64,000 bases of DNA from assembly GCA_032988165.1 (NCBI GenBank), contig JANTQF010000005.1, positions 186,001 through 250,000 of the forward strand. The letters run 5' to 3'. This DNA comes from Emmonsiellopsis sp. PD_33. Lineage: Eukaryota; Ascomycota; Eurotiomycetes; Onygenales; Ajellomycetaceae. The notes under the pieces were generated by a model, which was not told the DNA's origin, did no database searches, and saw only the letters and a list, made by a program, of their open reading frames with translations. Shown here piece by piece: positions 21,218 through 33,575 of this stretch. Numbering within the stretch: the stretch's first letter is position 1; each line of letters opens with the position of its first letter. A program made the position numbers and the translations under genes.

Positions 21218-22233
21218 ACCGCAGAGATAGATGTTAGATGATTTCCTGTTGGCGCCCTGATAGAAGTTGAAGGCAAATATCAATCCCTTTCCTAATTGCT
21301 GGCTTCCATATGCCGTAGACACGTAAGGAAACGATGTTGAAACTTCCAACACCTATTATGTTAAAGTCGTATTATCAAATAGGAAAACCTTGGGAAGAAC
21401 AGGCAGATCACGTGAGCGTAACCTCGACGACTTCAAACCCTTCAAGAACAGACAACTTTCAATTGATAATGTTGAGAATATTTACCAGAGAACATCAACC
21501 ACTTTGACGATCATGAAATCTTGCCACCACTGACTTTATTGCACAAAACAGCTGGTATCACGCTTAATTAACCACTGAAAGCCCTTGGATGACAACGCAA
21601 TCCCGCAGTAGCTTCTGTCCTCTCGACCTATGGCAAGCTGCGTCAACCGGAGCTGGAATGCAGGATGACTGCCGCTTGGGTTGACAAAACACCTAGTTTG
21701 AAAACGGGCCGGTGATGACCTTGAAATAAAGCCTTGATATTCTGTGTCAATGATCAAAACGGCACTAAGACATGCATTTTACAAGTGACGGAAGGCAGAT
21801 TGGAGATCCAGGAGTCAATTAGAGACCCAGCCCAACAGCTGGATATCCAGCCATGCATGGCATCCATATCACACATAAAGTTAAGGTGCATCTAGCGCGT
21901 GACTTGCATGGTGGGGTATTTAGGATGTCATTTCATTTTCACGCATCCTGTTTTGCAGATAAACCTTCGTTGACAATATCTCCCAGAGCTATATACCATC
22001 CCCCAGATCGCACACAGCCAGCAAATCAACGGACCGCAGCCTATATACATCACATATTTCAAGATATCTCTTATCGTTGAAGGTATCTCGATCCGCATCA
22101 AGTCTATCCCGCTTCTAATATCGAAGCGCGCAAGGTCCCATCTCAAATAAATAGTTGATATCAAATCACCTATCATACAACCACCCAACCGATCCACCCC
22201 TCCCAGCCAAAAGAAAAGAAAAGAAAAAATATC
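21218..22233. other. Gene-free interval
   Basis: The 3' flank of the alpha subunit gene and the promoter of the small BLOC1S1-like gene. No coding frame or RNA gene was recognised. A purine-rich AAAAGAAAAGAAAAG leader is at about 22210-22227, just before the next ATG. Confidence 0.45.
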
Positions 22234-22626
22234 ATGTCCTCCACACCCCCCTCCACCACCCACACGCAAGAAACCGCCGAAGCCAAGACCGCCTTTACCG
22301 CCTCCCTCACCTCCGTCGGCACGAACCTCGACGTCCGCCTCCGCCACCGTGCCCAGGATCTACACGATAACGAAGCCGCCATCGCCAAGCAAGAAGACCA
22401 GCTGAAAAAGACAACAGTGGAGTTATCGAAGCAGTCTAACGAGCTGGAGAAGCTGGCGGACCAGGGCAGGGAGGGGCTGAAGGAAGTGGGCGATTTGCAG
22501 AATTGGGCGGAGCTGATTGAGCGGGATTTGCTCATGGTGGAGGAAACGGTGAGGTTGGCGGATGAGGAGGATAGGAAGAATGGGAGGGTGCAGAGGCCTG
22601 AGAGTAAATTGAGGCGGTGGTTTTAG
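22234..22626 (+). CDS. BLOC1S1/GCN5L1-like protein
   Basis: A single exon of 130 residues. It is almost wholly helical, with a long coiled coil from residue 30 to 115. The key segment is LKEVGDLQNWAELIERDLLMVEE in parts, which closely follows human BLOC1S1 (LKEIGDVENWARSIELDM in my memory). The family joins BLOC-1/BORC complexes that place endosomes and lysosomes; yeast Bls1 is the distant relative in endosomal BLOC-1. There is no signal peptide. The start follows a purine-rich leader. Its 3' end converges with the PMS1 gene about 440 bp away. Confidence 0.75.
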   Translation: MSSTPPSTTHTQETAEAKTAFTASLTSVGTNLDVRLRHRAQDLHDNEAAIAKQEDQLKKTTVELSKQSNELEKLADQGREGLKEVGDLQNWAELIERDLLMVEETVRLADEEDRKNGRVQRPESKLRRWF

Positions 22627-23069
22627 GAGTGGGGGATGGGGGATTAGTGTGGAAGTTTGGGTTGGATGGTTTGTTGTCGGCTTTTTAAATTGGTTTGTAT
22701 AGCCCGGAGGATGGTTTTGGTAGGGTTGGGCTGTGTCCATTGGGATATCTCTTCCTCTGCCTCGGTGGTTATTGTGCCATTTGCTTGTTCGTGATATATC
22801 CAAAATTGAATGGATATGGCCGTTCCTTGCCTGTTAGGATTAACTGCCGCTTTTGTTATTCGCTTTTTTCTACAGTTGAACGCACGGGTTCATTCAATAC
22901 CACCCCGATGTTTACGAATGTAACGAAATATGACCTTTCTTATACATCGATCGATATGAATAGCTCTTATTCTCTTGGAGCCGCCTAACCCCTACCCTAA
23001 ATTTCCAAAAATGAATAAACCAGTTTATCCACCCAAAAAACAAAAACCCAAAAAAGCCCCCTATCCAGT
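22627..23069. other. Convergent 3' spacer
   Basis: Spacer between the 3' ends of the BLOC1S1-like gene and PMS1. T-rich on both sides; nothing else recognised. Confidence 0.4.
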
Positions 23070-26000
23070 CTAAGTTTCGTCTAAATCACTAAGAAACCGC
23101 TTCCAAGGATCTACTCCGACGGCATCCCCACTGTAGCCATCCCTACTATAATCACCAAATCCGTGCTCATCCCATTGGTCCCATTGCCCCAAACTCATCA
23201 AATGTCTCATAGTAGGTCGTCCATGGGGACAATTCCACGGCTTATCAATCATCCCCATGTGTTTGACGACGTTTTCCATCTGCTTAATAGTAAGCGTTTT
23301 CCCAACCATGATGCTAGACCGACAAGCCCTCATAGCGAACATTTTGCGCACTTTGCTTGGACGTGGGACGTATCTACTAGCAAAAGCTGTTCGTGGGTGT
23401 AGTGACGGGGAAGAAGAGCGGGAGGAAGAAGGGGACCTCGGAGATGGCGCAGACGCCTGAGGTGATTCGCCAAGTAAAACGATCAACTCCTCTAGATCGC
23501 GGGTGTTAAAGACGACCTCCTTGCTCAGCGGCAAGCTGGTGAGTTTACACCGGCGGCCAATGGGTTCATCGCCGCTCGTATCGATCTCCACGACAAAGCC
23601 GTTCTTCTCTAATGCGGGGAGGTTGTCGATGATGATTTCTTCCTCGACGGCTGTGAGGTCTAAAGTTTTGGGTTTCACAAGCCGTTGGTTTTGGACTGTT
23701 GTTTCTGCTTGGAGGCGCTCGAAGTTGTATTTTTCATCTGAGGCGTGTTGGTCTATTATGAAGAGCTCGTCCTGTTTGTGGTCTGCTGTCGTGGGAGTGG
23801 TGGTGTTGGAATTTGTTTGGGATCGTGTGGCGAGGATAAATCCGAGGTTGAATTGGCCGATTATTCGCATTTTGGCAAAGTCTTCTTTTGAAACGGAGAG
23901 GGATAGTCGTGCTTCTGCGGACTCAGCCTCTTCGGTTTCACTAAGTGGCTCGTCCCTCGTGGAGATTTGTCGATTCACATTCCGCAACCCTTGTTGTAAT
24001 GACCTCATTTGCGCTTCGATTCTAGCCAACGAACCATCTATAGTTCCTACAAGGTCGACAGTTGAGGTTTTACCAAGAGACACTTTGGATATCTTGTCCG
24101 CTCGATGGACCGTATGTTCGGATGGAATGGAGGCCTTCTCTTCTGCTGCTTGAATCAGCTCTGCAACTCTAGCCTCGTCTCTGGCCTTTTTCTCTTCCTC
24201 GTCAATGTAGCTTTTGTCAGAGTCGGAAGTTTCGTTGTCGGGTTCTGGTTCGTTCTCGGATTCCACCTCCATATCCTCATCGGGCTGATTTTCATTTTCC
24301 TTGTCAATCTCTTGTTCAGAATGGCTTTCGTAGCTCTCTTCATCACTGCTGGGTGTGGATTGTGTCGCATCTGGTCCGACCTCTTCCATATCTCCTTCGT
24401 CTTCCTCCAACCCCCCTTCATCCTCACTGCTAATATTTTCCTGGCTCTCTATCTGAGTGCCAGGTGCTGCGAATAATCGCAATCCTTGACCCAGCTTGCT
24501 TTTGCCAGTTGAGACATGAATTCTGCGCTTTGGTCGCGTCGTTGTTACCTTGAAACCTGTCGTTCCCAGTTTTCGTTTAGAATGAGGACTCCCTATCGTT
24601 GAAGTGGTTGTTCTGTCGCCGACGGTGATGGTTGCAAGTTCAGCAGGCGGTCTGCTGGGGCGCATTCGATCAAAGGCGTTTTGGATTACGCTGGGTGTAT
24701 GTTGTACGGGGCTGCTCTGCACAGATTGTACAGGTTCTTCTCTTGGGAGAAGAGACGCAGGGGTGAAACCTAAAAGAACTTGGGCTTCTGGATGCTTATC
24801 TGAGGGCTTGGAGGGCGGCAGTTTGGGCGGACTGGGTCTCTTATTATCACGAGGTTGCAGCCCGGAGGGAGGGGTTACCGCATGCTCGCGATCTGGGGCA
24901 ATTTCTTCTTGGACATTTCCTGCAGGCTGAGAAAATGTTCCCTCTGGGTGTGGAGAATCACTAGAGCGCTCATTTTCCTGACTCGTACAAGGTGAATCTA
25001 ACTTTCGAGCGTGACCAGTAAACCGCTGCACAAAATCCCTCATAGTACTCTGTTGCTCCGCCGTCGGTCCAACTTCCTCTTCCCCATTGTCCTCTGATGG
25101 CTTAGAGAGGCCACGTTCCGCAGTAGATTTGGTAGAGGAAACAGTGGGGGGCAAGTCCTTGCCGGAGGGTCTTCGGAGTGTGGACTGTTGTTTCCCAAAA
25201 ATTTGAGATTGGGGTACCGTCTGATCCTGATTATCAAATAACTCCGTCAGAGAGGTCTTTAACGACTCTATCAGTGCTCCGGCATCATGTAGTAGAATAG
25301 TCCGCTTATCTGGCGACACATTAACATCGTAAGAATTCGTGTCCATTTGAAAATTGGCAAAGATGAACGGAGACTGCGAAACGTTAAAGGACTTATAAAC
25401 CTCATTAAAGGCCTTAGCGATCTGAGGCAGGCCGCAGGGACGAGAGTTCACGAAGAACATTTGGCGGTCTGGCGTCTGTCTGCCTTCTCCAAAGATCGGT
25501 TTTGAGATGTGACCTTGTATGAATATTTTATTGGTCCTGGCAGCATCTTGACTAGTTGAGCGTCGACCGGGAGCACTTGGCAGAAATTCTAGCTCAAGAT
25601 CTAGAGACGTCAGGGCCTGTAACGTCTTAGCCCCGTATATGTTGGAAATATTCTCCTTGGTTGAAGCGTTGGACTTGGTTGCGAAAACCAAAACGCTCTT
25701 GCCCTTGGGCATCTGGTTTTTGACATTAAATCGGACACCTGTGCTTATACATGCGTACGCATGTAGCAGGCCCAGAACTTTGCCATATTCCCTTTTTATG
25801 TTCTTCTCCAGCTCTCGCCTTCTGACTGGGAGTCTGGTAAAGAGATTCTCCACCGATGTTGTGGTCCCCTTCTGACCTGCTACTACTGATGTATCTTTTA
25901 ACTTCCCCGACACTTCAAAGTCCAGCCTTGAAGCTTTGGGGGCCTGATGTGCTTGAGCGGTAACGATGTGGAAGTTGGAAAGGGCGCAGAGGGAGGACAG

Positions 26001-26496
26001 GGCTTCGCCGCGGAATCCGAAGGTTTGGAGGGAGGATAAATCATCGAATGTCGAGAGTTTCGAAGTATAATGCTTTAAGGCTGCAGCAATAGTCAATATC
26101 TGGGTTCTATATGTGTAAAATGAGGGTTAAAGCCTCCATACCAATCGTTTCATAGTCGTCTGGAGATATCCCACTGCCATTATCCTGCACCTCAATCAAA
26201 TCCAGGCCATTATTCTTGAACCGGATATCTAACGAAAAATAACAGATATAATGAGAACGAATCCACTTCTAGTAACTTCGTCTTTGAGAAGAGTCATATT
26301 ACCGAGTGATGTTGCCCCAGCATCCAAGCTGTTCTCCACCAGCTCCTTAACCACGGAGCAGAGGTCGACGATAACTTGGCCGGATTGGATTTGGTGGACC
26401 TATTGTCGCAGATGGTTAGTAGGCGGGCTATGTCATACCAAGCCTAGGAGCTGGGTGCCATACTGAACGAGCCTCGATGGCTTTTATGGTGGCCAT
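23070..26496 (-). CDS. PMS1: DNA mismatch repair protein Pms1 (MutL homologue)
   Basis: Four exons, 26496-26464, 26399-26303, 26228-26142 and 26080-23070, encode 1075 residues. An upstream in-frame ATG at 26502 could add two residues. The N-terminal GHKL ATPase holds KELVENSLDAGAT, EVQDNGSGI and TFGFRGEALSSL. A long acidic, low-complexity linker follows. The C-terminal domain has the endonuclease metal site DQHASDEKYNFE at about 849-860, matching DQHA(X)2E(X)4E. It also has ACRSSIMVG near 991 and CPHGRP near 1023. Only the nicking MutL subunit (yeast Pms1, human PMS2) has these. It pairs with Mlh1 in nuclear mismatch repair. The exon 4 acceptor is TGCAG; an earlier ATAG would break phase. Confidence 0.95.
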
Positions 26497-26829
26497 GTTC
26501 ATCCCATTGTGCTGTTCTCGCGGTGTCGTTGAAGTTCTTTACACAGACGCGACTGCTGAGGCGCGTAATTAAGGTTCAAGCTACGCGAATACGAGGCAGT
26601 AGGGTTTGACGTCATCGGTAGGCGCCCGCCATGGCATATCAGCGCGATGGACTATGGAAAAACAAAAAAACAGATTATTTGAGAAAAAGTGGGATAATAT
26701 TCCATGCGTACGAGCTACATAAGTAAACGAGTGGTATTCCAAACTTGCCAAAATATCAAAGTTCAACGCAAACAAAACGCCAGCAGAGGTAGGAGAAGAA
26801 TGAATTTCGTTGGGCGTGTCTCGGGCTAA

Positions 26830-28433
26830 CTAATTGTCAAACCGATCGGGCATCACTACTGGAGCGATTAAAGTCCAAAGGTAAATCGCATAGCACACCC
26901 AGGCGCTGATGATCTTCACCCAGCTAGCCCAGTATGTCCTGCCGACCGGTGCAAGGTTGTCTTGGGACTCCGGATCCAAGTTTTGTGTGAGCAGCGTTGC
27001 AACCCAAGTTGTGGCAAGGAAAAAGATGACATGGAAAAGGGTGTAGTTGTACTGGGTGGAATGGCGCTCATCATCCTTAGTACTCCGGTCATCGTCCGAT
27101 TCATCATCACTTTCATCAAGAGCGCTTGCTGGCAGACTCCCGCTCTCTACAGCAGAGCGGAGAGCCTCGGCACGCATTTCACGGCGACTCAGTCCTGGCT
27201 GCTGGGTTACAAGTCCATGTTCCATCTCATCCTGTCCGAGGCGAGAATAGTTATTGTGAGCTCCGTTAGATCCCAAGGCGATACCTTGAGTGGCGGCGCG
27301 AGTGGTGGTATAGGCTATCGTCACCATTGTACCTATGGCACCAATAACAATGGAGGCAGTCCGGGTGCCGCGTGCTCGGACGAGGGGATTGCACTGGTGG
27401 TCATCGGGTTCCATGGACACAGCAGACATCGTTAAATATGTACAGTAAACTGTAACCATCGCAGCTTGTGCCAGTCCGGCTCGGGGGTTTGATGCCTGCA
27501 CGGCGGGTTGAACCGACACTACCGAAATTATTAAGAAGACGAGGAGGTTGGTCTAAAAATACAAGTTAGTAATACTAAACATTAGGTTGGAATCTTCTCA
27601 ACTTACGGTGATAGCGGCTTGGTTCATGCTGCATCCATGGTTGGCGAAGAAGATGTACATGACAATAGTCATGGCAATGGAAGCAATGTACATTCCCAAG
27701 GTCGAGCCTATCAACAAAGCTCGCCACATTCGCGAATCCAAGTCCTCGATCTTTTGAAGGCAAACCTCTGCCCATGTATGGGCTAGGTCGACCAAAAGAA
27801 TCAAGCCGAGCAGCAGGAACAAAATCGCACCGATGAAGGAGATATAACTTCCCCATACGAAGAAGAATCCTTCCGGTATGAAAAACGATAAGACGACCAA
27901 AGCAAGCCACACGATGACTTTCGGTCCCCAATATCCGTTCTGAAGCCCTGCCCTCCCGTCTTTGGATGACCGGACCCCGAGAAGAAGCACAGCGAGAATG
28001 ATATGAAACAATCCAAGCGCAAAATTGATTCGATGAACAGCAACCCATCCGTGGCATTTTTCCCCGTCGCAGCTAATCGGTAAGAAGTCGAACGTAAGAT
28101 GTTCCAATTTATTTAGCGCCCACCGCGTCAACATTATCCACGACAAAATCGAGTTGATCAAGAGTATGAAGGCGTATGCGATTCTTGTGGCCATACTGTT
28201 TCTGTGTCAGTTACGGACCGGCAGGGGGGGCGGCATCCTACACATACCTGCTTTGGAATTTCCCGCAAGCGCTGCATATCGCTGAACATGTTGCTGCTCC
28301 ACAGCACGATGCTCCGAAGGTCAACAACTAGAGGAATAGCCGTCAGTAATGAAACAGGCAGCACGGAAGCAGAGCAACTTACCGTGCCCACACTGGGCAC
28401 TGCCATTAGAGGCAGCGACAAAAGCGCGCCCAT
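26830..28433 (-). CDS. TMS1: Serine incorporator (SERINC/TMS1) membrane protein
   Basis: Four exons, 28433-28383, 28327-28248, 28195-27607 and 27552-26830, encode 480 residues. The N-terminus carries a Cys-rich CCGAATCSAICSACG segment, typical of the family. About ten to eleven membrane helices follow. Conserved words include RIAYAFILLINSILSW, CHGWVAVHRINFALGLFH, GYWGPKVIVWL and FIPEGFF. An acidic cytoplasmic loop of about 100 residues sits before the last helices, which include HVIFFLATTWVATLLT and SWVKIISAWVCY. Yeast Tms1 is the relative; animal SERINCs act as lipid scramblases and were first linked to serine use in phospholipid and sphingolipid synthesis. It lies in a vacuolar or plasma membrane by analogy. 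Confidence 0.95.
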
Positions 28434-29053
28434 GTTGAATGTGTCCCCAGGTAAGGATAGAGAGGCCGGCAAAGAGTGTATATTCGATGTGTTGGCGGTA
28501 GTCCACGGGTAGACGATGGGGGGGGTGGAATGAGGCTCAAAGCGGAGAGTTGAGAAAGCGCCGCGGATGATGTAAGGTCGGCGGTTGTATGTCTTGGCAC
28601 AGCTAAGCCCCATTCGGCAAATCTCAACGTCACACCTGGCCGTCGCATTACATAACTAAGCCAGATGAGACGGCGATAACGGCGGATTTCCTGTTTGGGC
28701 CAGCCCCATGATAGTCATCAAGATGCCAAGTTGTTCTCGAATTCCTCTCGATGGTTTGTAATCTTCCCTCCCTCTCCTGATATTCGAGCGTCCGCTGTGA
28801 TTCACGGGCTATATCCTTCCTTGAATCCGCCGCTTGGCTTGTTTTTACTTTGTCCCGTCATCGATGACAGGCACGCATGATCACCTCGGTTATCACAGCT
28901 GGCTCGAATTTGATACCATATATCCTGCCTCTCGAGCACCATAACTCCCGACACAGTCCAGCACAGGATAAGGTTAATAGTTTATCTTTAAACATATGAT
29001 TTTGCGATATAGAAACTTGTCTTAGCTGCGCAATTGCGCCGCCCCTCACCACA
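28434..29053. promoter_or_regulatory. Divergent promoter region, TMS1 and MCH1
   Basis: The 620-bp interval separates two divergent membrane-protein genes. Frames in it lack coding character. No core element stands out clearly. Confidence 0.4.
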
Positions 29054-31087
29054 ATGCTCAGTACTCGGCTCAAATTTCAACGGCTGCTTTCAGTTGTTGC
29101 AGCAACTCTCATTTCGCTGGCCTGCGGAACCAATGTATGTCTATCTGACCTTTGGAACGCGTGTTGGAGCAGTGCAGCTGATTTTTCCTATAGTATGTAT
29201 ATTCAGCATGGGCCCCGCAATTTGCAGAAAAAATGAAGCTGTCTTCCACGGAGAGCAACTTGATTGTAGGGCTCCTCCACTACTCTGAATGTGTTATTTA
29301 TTTTGCTCACAAACAGTAGGGGACCGCTGGAAACTTCGGGATGTATGCAGCCGGAATCCCGGTCGGCCTCCTGGTCGACGCAAAAGGGCCCGTTCCCGGC
29401 TCCCTGATTGGGGCGGTGTCGCTTTTTGTTGGCTATTTCCCAATTCACCGAGGTGATTATCCCTCTACAAAAGACAAATTCTCTTTGCTAACCGTTTGGT
29501 AGCGTTTGTATCTGGTCCGGGATCAATGAGTGTTGCATTACTATCTTTCTTTTCGTTCCTTACGGGTCTAGGAAGCTGCTCGGGCTTTTCAGCAGCTATT
29601 AAGACAGGTACGGGCACAAATTTACTCTTGGCCGCTTTGGATCATATCTTTCTTTCTCTTATTAACACTAGGACATAGCTGCATCCAATTTCCCAGAACA
29701 TCGCGGCTCAGCAACCGCTTTTCCCCTATCTGCTTTTGGCTTGAGCGCATTTTTCTTCTCTACTCTGTCAGCATTTGCATTTCCAGACGATGCAGCCCAA
29801 TTTCTTCTGGTTCTGGCAGTTGGAACATCGACCATAATACTCGCATCCTCCTACTTTGTGCGAGTTCTGCCATCCTCTTCCCAATATTCGTCTCTCCCTA
29901 CCCAGGAGACAGGAAGGCGCTCCCATTCGAGCGACCTGTATAGAACAAAATCTTCCGATAGCCAACGGAAAGGATCCTCTGAAATAGGTACGCCGCACGA
30001 AACCTCCAACTCCGCACTACACTATGACACCCCGTCAGGATCAGCTGTGGTAGCCCCAGAGGCCACTTATCCAAATATGGATCCTGACGAAACGTCGTCC
30101 TTGGTCGCTCGATCCTCTTCCCCTACCAATTCCGAGGATTCGTGTTGCGATGAAGCCACATCAAAAGGCCCTGCCAATCACTCACATCATGCAGATATTC
30201 GTGGCTGGGCCTTGCTTCCGAGAGTGGAATTTTGGCAACTATTTTTATTGCTGGGATTGTTTACGGGCATTGGTTTGATGACAATAAAGTGAGTGGATGT
30301 GGTATTCCCAGGGTTGTAACAGTAAAGGCTAACAACACCACAGTAATATTGGCAATAATGTATGATATATCCTTCTTCCCTTGGTATAGTATCTATGGTG
30401 TTAATGACCGTTATCACTTTAGGTCAAAGCTCTGTGGAAGCGCTACGATGATAGCGTAGATTCCGAGTTTATCCAAAAACGACAGACCATGCATGTGTCG
30501 ATCTTGTCAATTCTCAGCTGTATCGGACGTCTTTTGAGTGGTATGTAACCTCTATTTCAGCCCGTTACCGCCGTAAAGCTTACCTTTTACTCCCTATAGG
30601 AATTGGCTCCGATTTTCTCGTTAAGAGATTACATATGTCCCGCTTGTGGTGCGTATTCGTCTCGGCGATTCTATTTTGTGTAGGTCAATTTGCTGGCTTC
30701 CAAGTGTCGAATCCGCACCACTTGGTGATCGTCTCAGGAATTACTGGCCTCGCCTACGGATTCTTATTTGGTGTTTTCCCATCCGTTGTCGCCCAAACAT
30801 TCGGTGTCGGGGGCATATCGCAGAATTGGGGCACGATGTGTATGGCACCCGTCATAAGTGGGAATATCTTCAACCTTATGTACGGCACCGTATATGACCA
30901 TCACTCTATGGTGTCGCCGAAGGGAGAACGGGACTGCAGAGATGGACTTGAATGTTATAGATCCGCCTACCTTGTTACGTTCTATTCCGGAATTATCGGA
31001 CTCGGCATAATCTTATGGAGCATCTGGCACGAACGTCGGGTCATTGGGTATTTGGGAGGCAAAGGAGTTCACGAGCGAATCGCTTAA
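29054..31087 (+). CDS. MCH1: MCH1-type major facilitator transporter
   Basis: Eight exons: 29054-29134, 29194-29265, 29320-29452, 29503-29607, 29679-30288, 30344-30359, 30423-30540 and 30600-31087, giving 540 residues. The product starts with a helix ending LISLACGTNYVYSAWAPQF and continues with GMYAAGIPVGLLVDAKGP. It has twelve predicted helices and a hydrophilic Ser-rich central loop of about 130 residues. The second half has MTINNIGNNVKALW, then RQTMHVSILSILSCIGRLLS and a GLAYGFLFGVFPSVVAQTFG helix. This fits fungal Mch1, a monocarboxylate-transporter-like vacuolar protein whose substrate is not settled. Exon 6 is only 16 nt, yet it supplies the conserved NNIGNN turn. The acceptor for exon 5 is ACATAG; an earlier CTAG would break phase. 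Confidence 0.92.
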
Positions 31088-31857
31088 TTGCTTTGGCACT
31101 CCAGAGCGGTTCTCGGTGTTGAAATACGGACCGCCACCACAGCGAAAGACTGACTTGAAACTGGGAAATTTCCGCACTGTCCGGCACAGTCCCTTTTATC
31201 CCCCCTTAATGAATACACTCAAATCGGCTTTGTTTTCAGCGAGTATGAGCTCGATCAATCTTAACCCCTTTCCTATTATGGCCATAGACGTTTCTGCATC
31301 ACTGGGAAGGAGGCTATGTTTAGTTTTGCGAACAAGTACCCTGCCAATCCATCTGGAATTTAACCTGCTACGTCTTTCATTTCATGCCCCCTCCCGACTT
31401 TTCCATTTTGCTTTTGTTTCCGTTCTGTCTTTGTTGTGTCATATTTGTTAGAACGTCTGCTGGTCGGAGTTTTTGTCTGACAAAACAGCATGGGGGGCTT
31501 AGATTAGGGCAAATCGGTCGACCGAGCATTTAAATATATGTTCCAAACTGTATATTCAAGCCACGAGCTTAATTTATTATCTTACTTGAATATTGGCTGG
31601 ACTAGGGAAAGACAAAAAGATCCCCGACATGTATAACTGGGTAGGTGAAGTACCATCCATAATGCAAAACAAAATAGGAATTGACATAACTCAAGGGGGG
31701 GAAATGGACATTAAATAAGTCCAAATAAAACCCAAGACACGACCCAACGCCAAAAGAATGATTGTTGGTGGGTGGAGTTGGCCTTTCCTGCTAAATAGTG
31801 ACTAACCCAACCACCAAAGTTTCCGAACGCGTCCTTCAAACATCCTTCAATCTCGCG
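31088..31857. other. Gene-free interval
   Basis: 3' flanks of MCH1 and of the unresolved minus-strand locus. No coding frame was recognised. Confidence 0.4.
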
Positions 31858-33109
31858 TCACCTCGCTCCATCTCTCTTCTCACCAACCTCCTCCTCAACC
31901 TCCTCCACTTCCTTGGCGTCAGCCATGAAAACATGCAGCAACATCGTTATGCAAAGCCCTGTTTGAATACAGAAAGGCAGATATGTCCCCAGGAGTTCCA
32001 AAACCCGTTTATTTCCCATCATCATCACAACCCAAAGCAAACCTGCTCCACAAGCTGCCAGCAATATATGGGATCGATATCGAACGTCTCTGCAAATATG
32101 GTGTAGCGACAGAGCGGAAAGAGCGAATATTGCCCATGCTATCGTGAAGGTCGTCGGAGAAGGCTGTTCAATCCATCGAGGTATAGCGACGTTGGCGAGT
32201 CCGCATTCCTATGGTTGTCAGCTTTGGACCGAGGGATATTTAGGAATATTCCAACTTTTAATAGTGGCCGTATCAGATTTAATGGAATCTGCGAATGCTC
32301 TGCTCTTCCGTCTCTGTGTGCAATGTCGTAGTTCGATATTATCCACGCGGTGCCAATCCCTATCGCTGCCGGAATCTGAGCCTCTGACGCCCACCGGACA
32401 CAGTTTCGCGCCCTCTTTGTTTTCCAGCCACAATTGCAGCATGTCCATATCCCGTGTGTCGTCATTTATGGTCAAGGACGTCTCGAGATATTGGTTATCG
32501 TGGGGTTTATATGTCTTGAGTCAACGACTTCGGATTTTGAATGTCTTTGGGAGTATGGCGGTTCTCGGGGGACCCGAGTCTTGCCTTTGAGGCTACAAGT
32601 GCGCGAGAAGGGAAATTATAACGTCAGATGAAAAGCTGGCATCATTGAGCCTCAAAATTATGTGCGGCGGGCTCCACCAAAATACCAAACGTTGGTGGTT
32701 CGCATCTGGTCCGCCACTCAAAAAAGGCACACGCACCGACAGGGAATCGACCGCTTACTGCTCAGCCCTGAGATATGCGTTGTCAATTTCATCAAGCGAA
32801 TCAGCCATAGCGAATCAGCACATTTCTTTGCAGGGCAGCATTTCATTTTGCTATTTGGCGGCTTCGTTTTCGTTACAGAACAGCTAACCTTGTTCAGGAG
32901 CAGTTGGCTGCCCCGGACAGGCTGCGACCACTGACCGGGCGGGAGATCTCTCAACGCAGGGGTGTCAGACATGACCATGGGCAGTATTTAATTTTCATTC
33001 GAGGCTCAGTCTCGTTATATTACCACTAACCTGTTCCAGGCGCCGTATGATCTGGGAATCCGGCGGTGGACTGGACCAAAGCTTGGAGATCTGTGTCCGC
33101 CGCCTCCAT
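31858..33109 (-). pseudogene. Unresolved membrane-protein locus, possibly decayed
   Basis: The best-supported part is the last exon, 32208-31858, with a CTGAC branch and CATAG acceptor. It encodes about 117 residues with three hydrophobic helices (FTIAWAIFALSALSLHHI, HILLAACGAGLLWVVMMM, LGTYLPFCIQTGLCITML) and an acidic tail. A plausible first exon is 33109-33031 joined to 32947-32889, giving MEAADTDLQALVQ and LPPGQWSQPVRGSQ. Between them I cannot build an intact model. One frame from about 32810 to the end reads as protein but holds stops at 32757-32755, 32595-32593, 32523-32521, 32220-32218 and 32211-32209. Each stop is one C-to-T change from Gln or Arg. Either several introns remove them or the gene is a RIP-like pseudogene. 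The family is unknown. Confidence 0.4.
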
Positions 33110-33575
33110 GTCGGCGAGACGCTACTAGCTCTCGTAAACCCGAAAGCTCGTTTCCGAAGATAAAAAGCGCCTCCCCCCCACTACCTTCGTAGATAATCGA
33201 CGTCCACATATCTCCTATCAACAGTTCCAGTCCCCAAGCAGGGGTATGTGAACGAGGCTCCGACATTAAAACGTCCTTTATCACGATAGAATTATCGACG
33301 TTAACGGCAACATCTTCAACCCACCTCGCCACCTAGTTGATGATACTTTGACGTTGAGCATTGAGCTTGTAAAGGCCTCCTAGTAAGATCTATATCGATC
33401 CAAACCCCCTCTTCTGCCCAAACCGCCGCTTGGGTTTCTCCCCTCACCTTTCACACTTCACGTACTTCCATTCCTAACTAGAAACATGCTACCTGCAAAC
33501 ATCAAGGTACCCATATTCTTACTGATGTACACCCGCGAAATTGTCATTTACTGATGCAGAGATAACGCAGACAAC

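Noticed and set aside
22695..22988. 97-codon plus-strand frame after the BLOC1S1-like gene
   Set aside because: It opens with TTG, and lies in the 3' spacer with no family match.
23503..24153. 216-codon plus-strand open frame
   Set aside because: It is the antisense shadow of the PMS1 C-terminal exon, whose metal-site motifs are in the other strand.
33015..33332. 105-codon minus-strand frame
   Set aside because: It opens with GTG and not ATG, and its composition is not protein-like beyond chance; the overlapping frame from ATG 33109 splices better.
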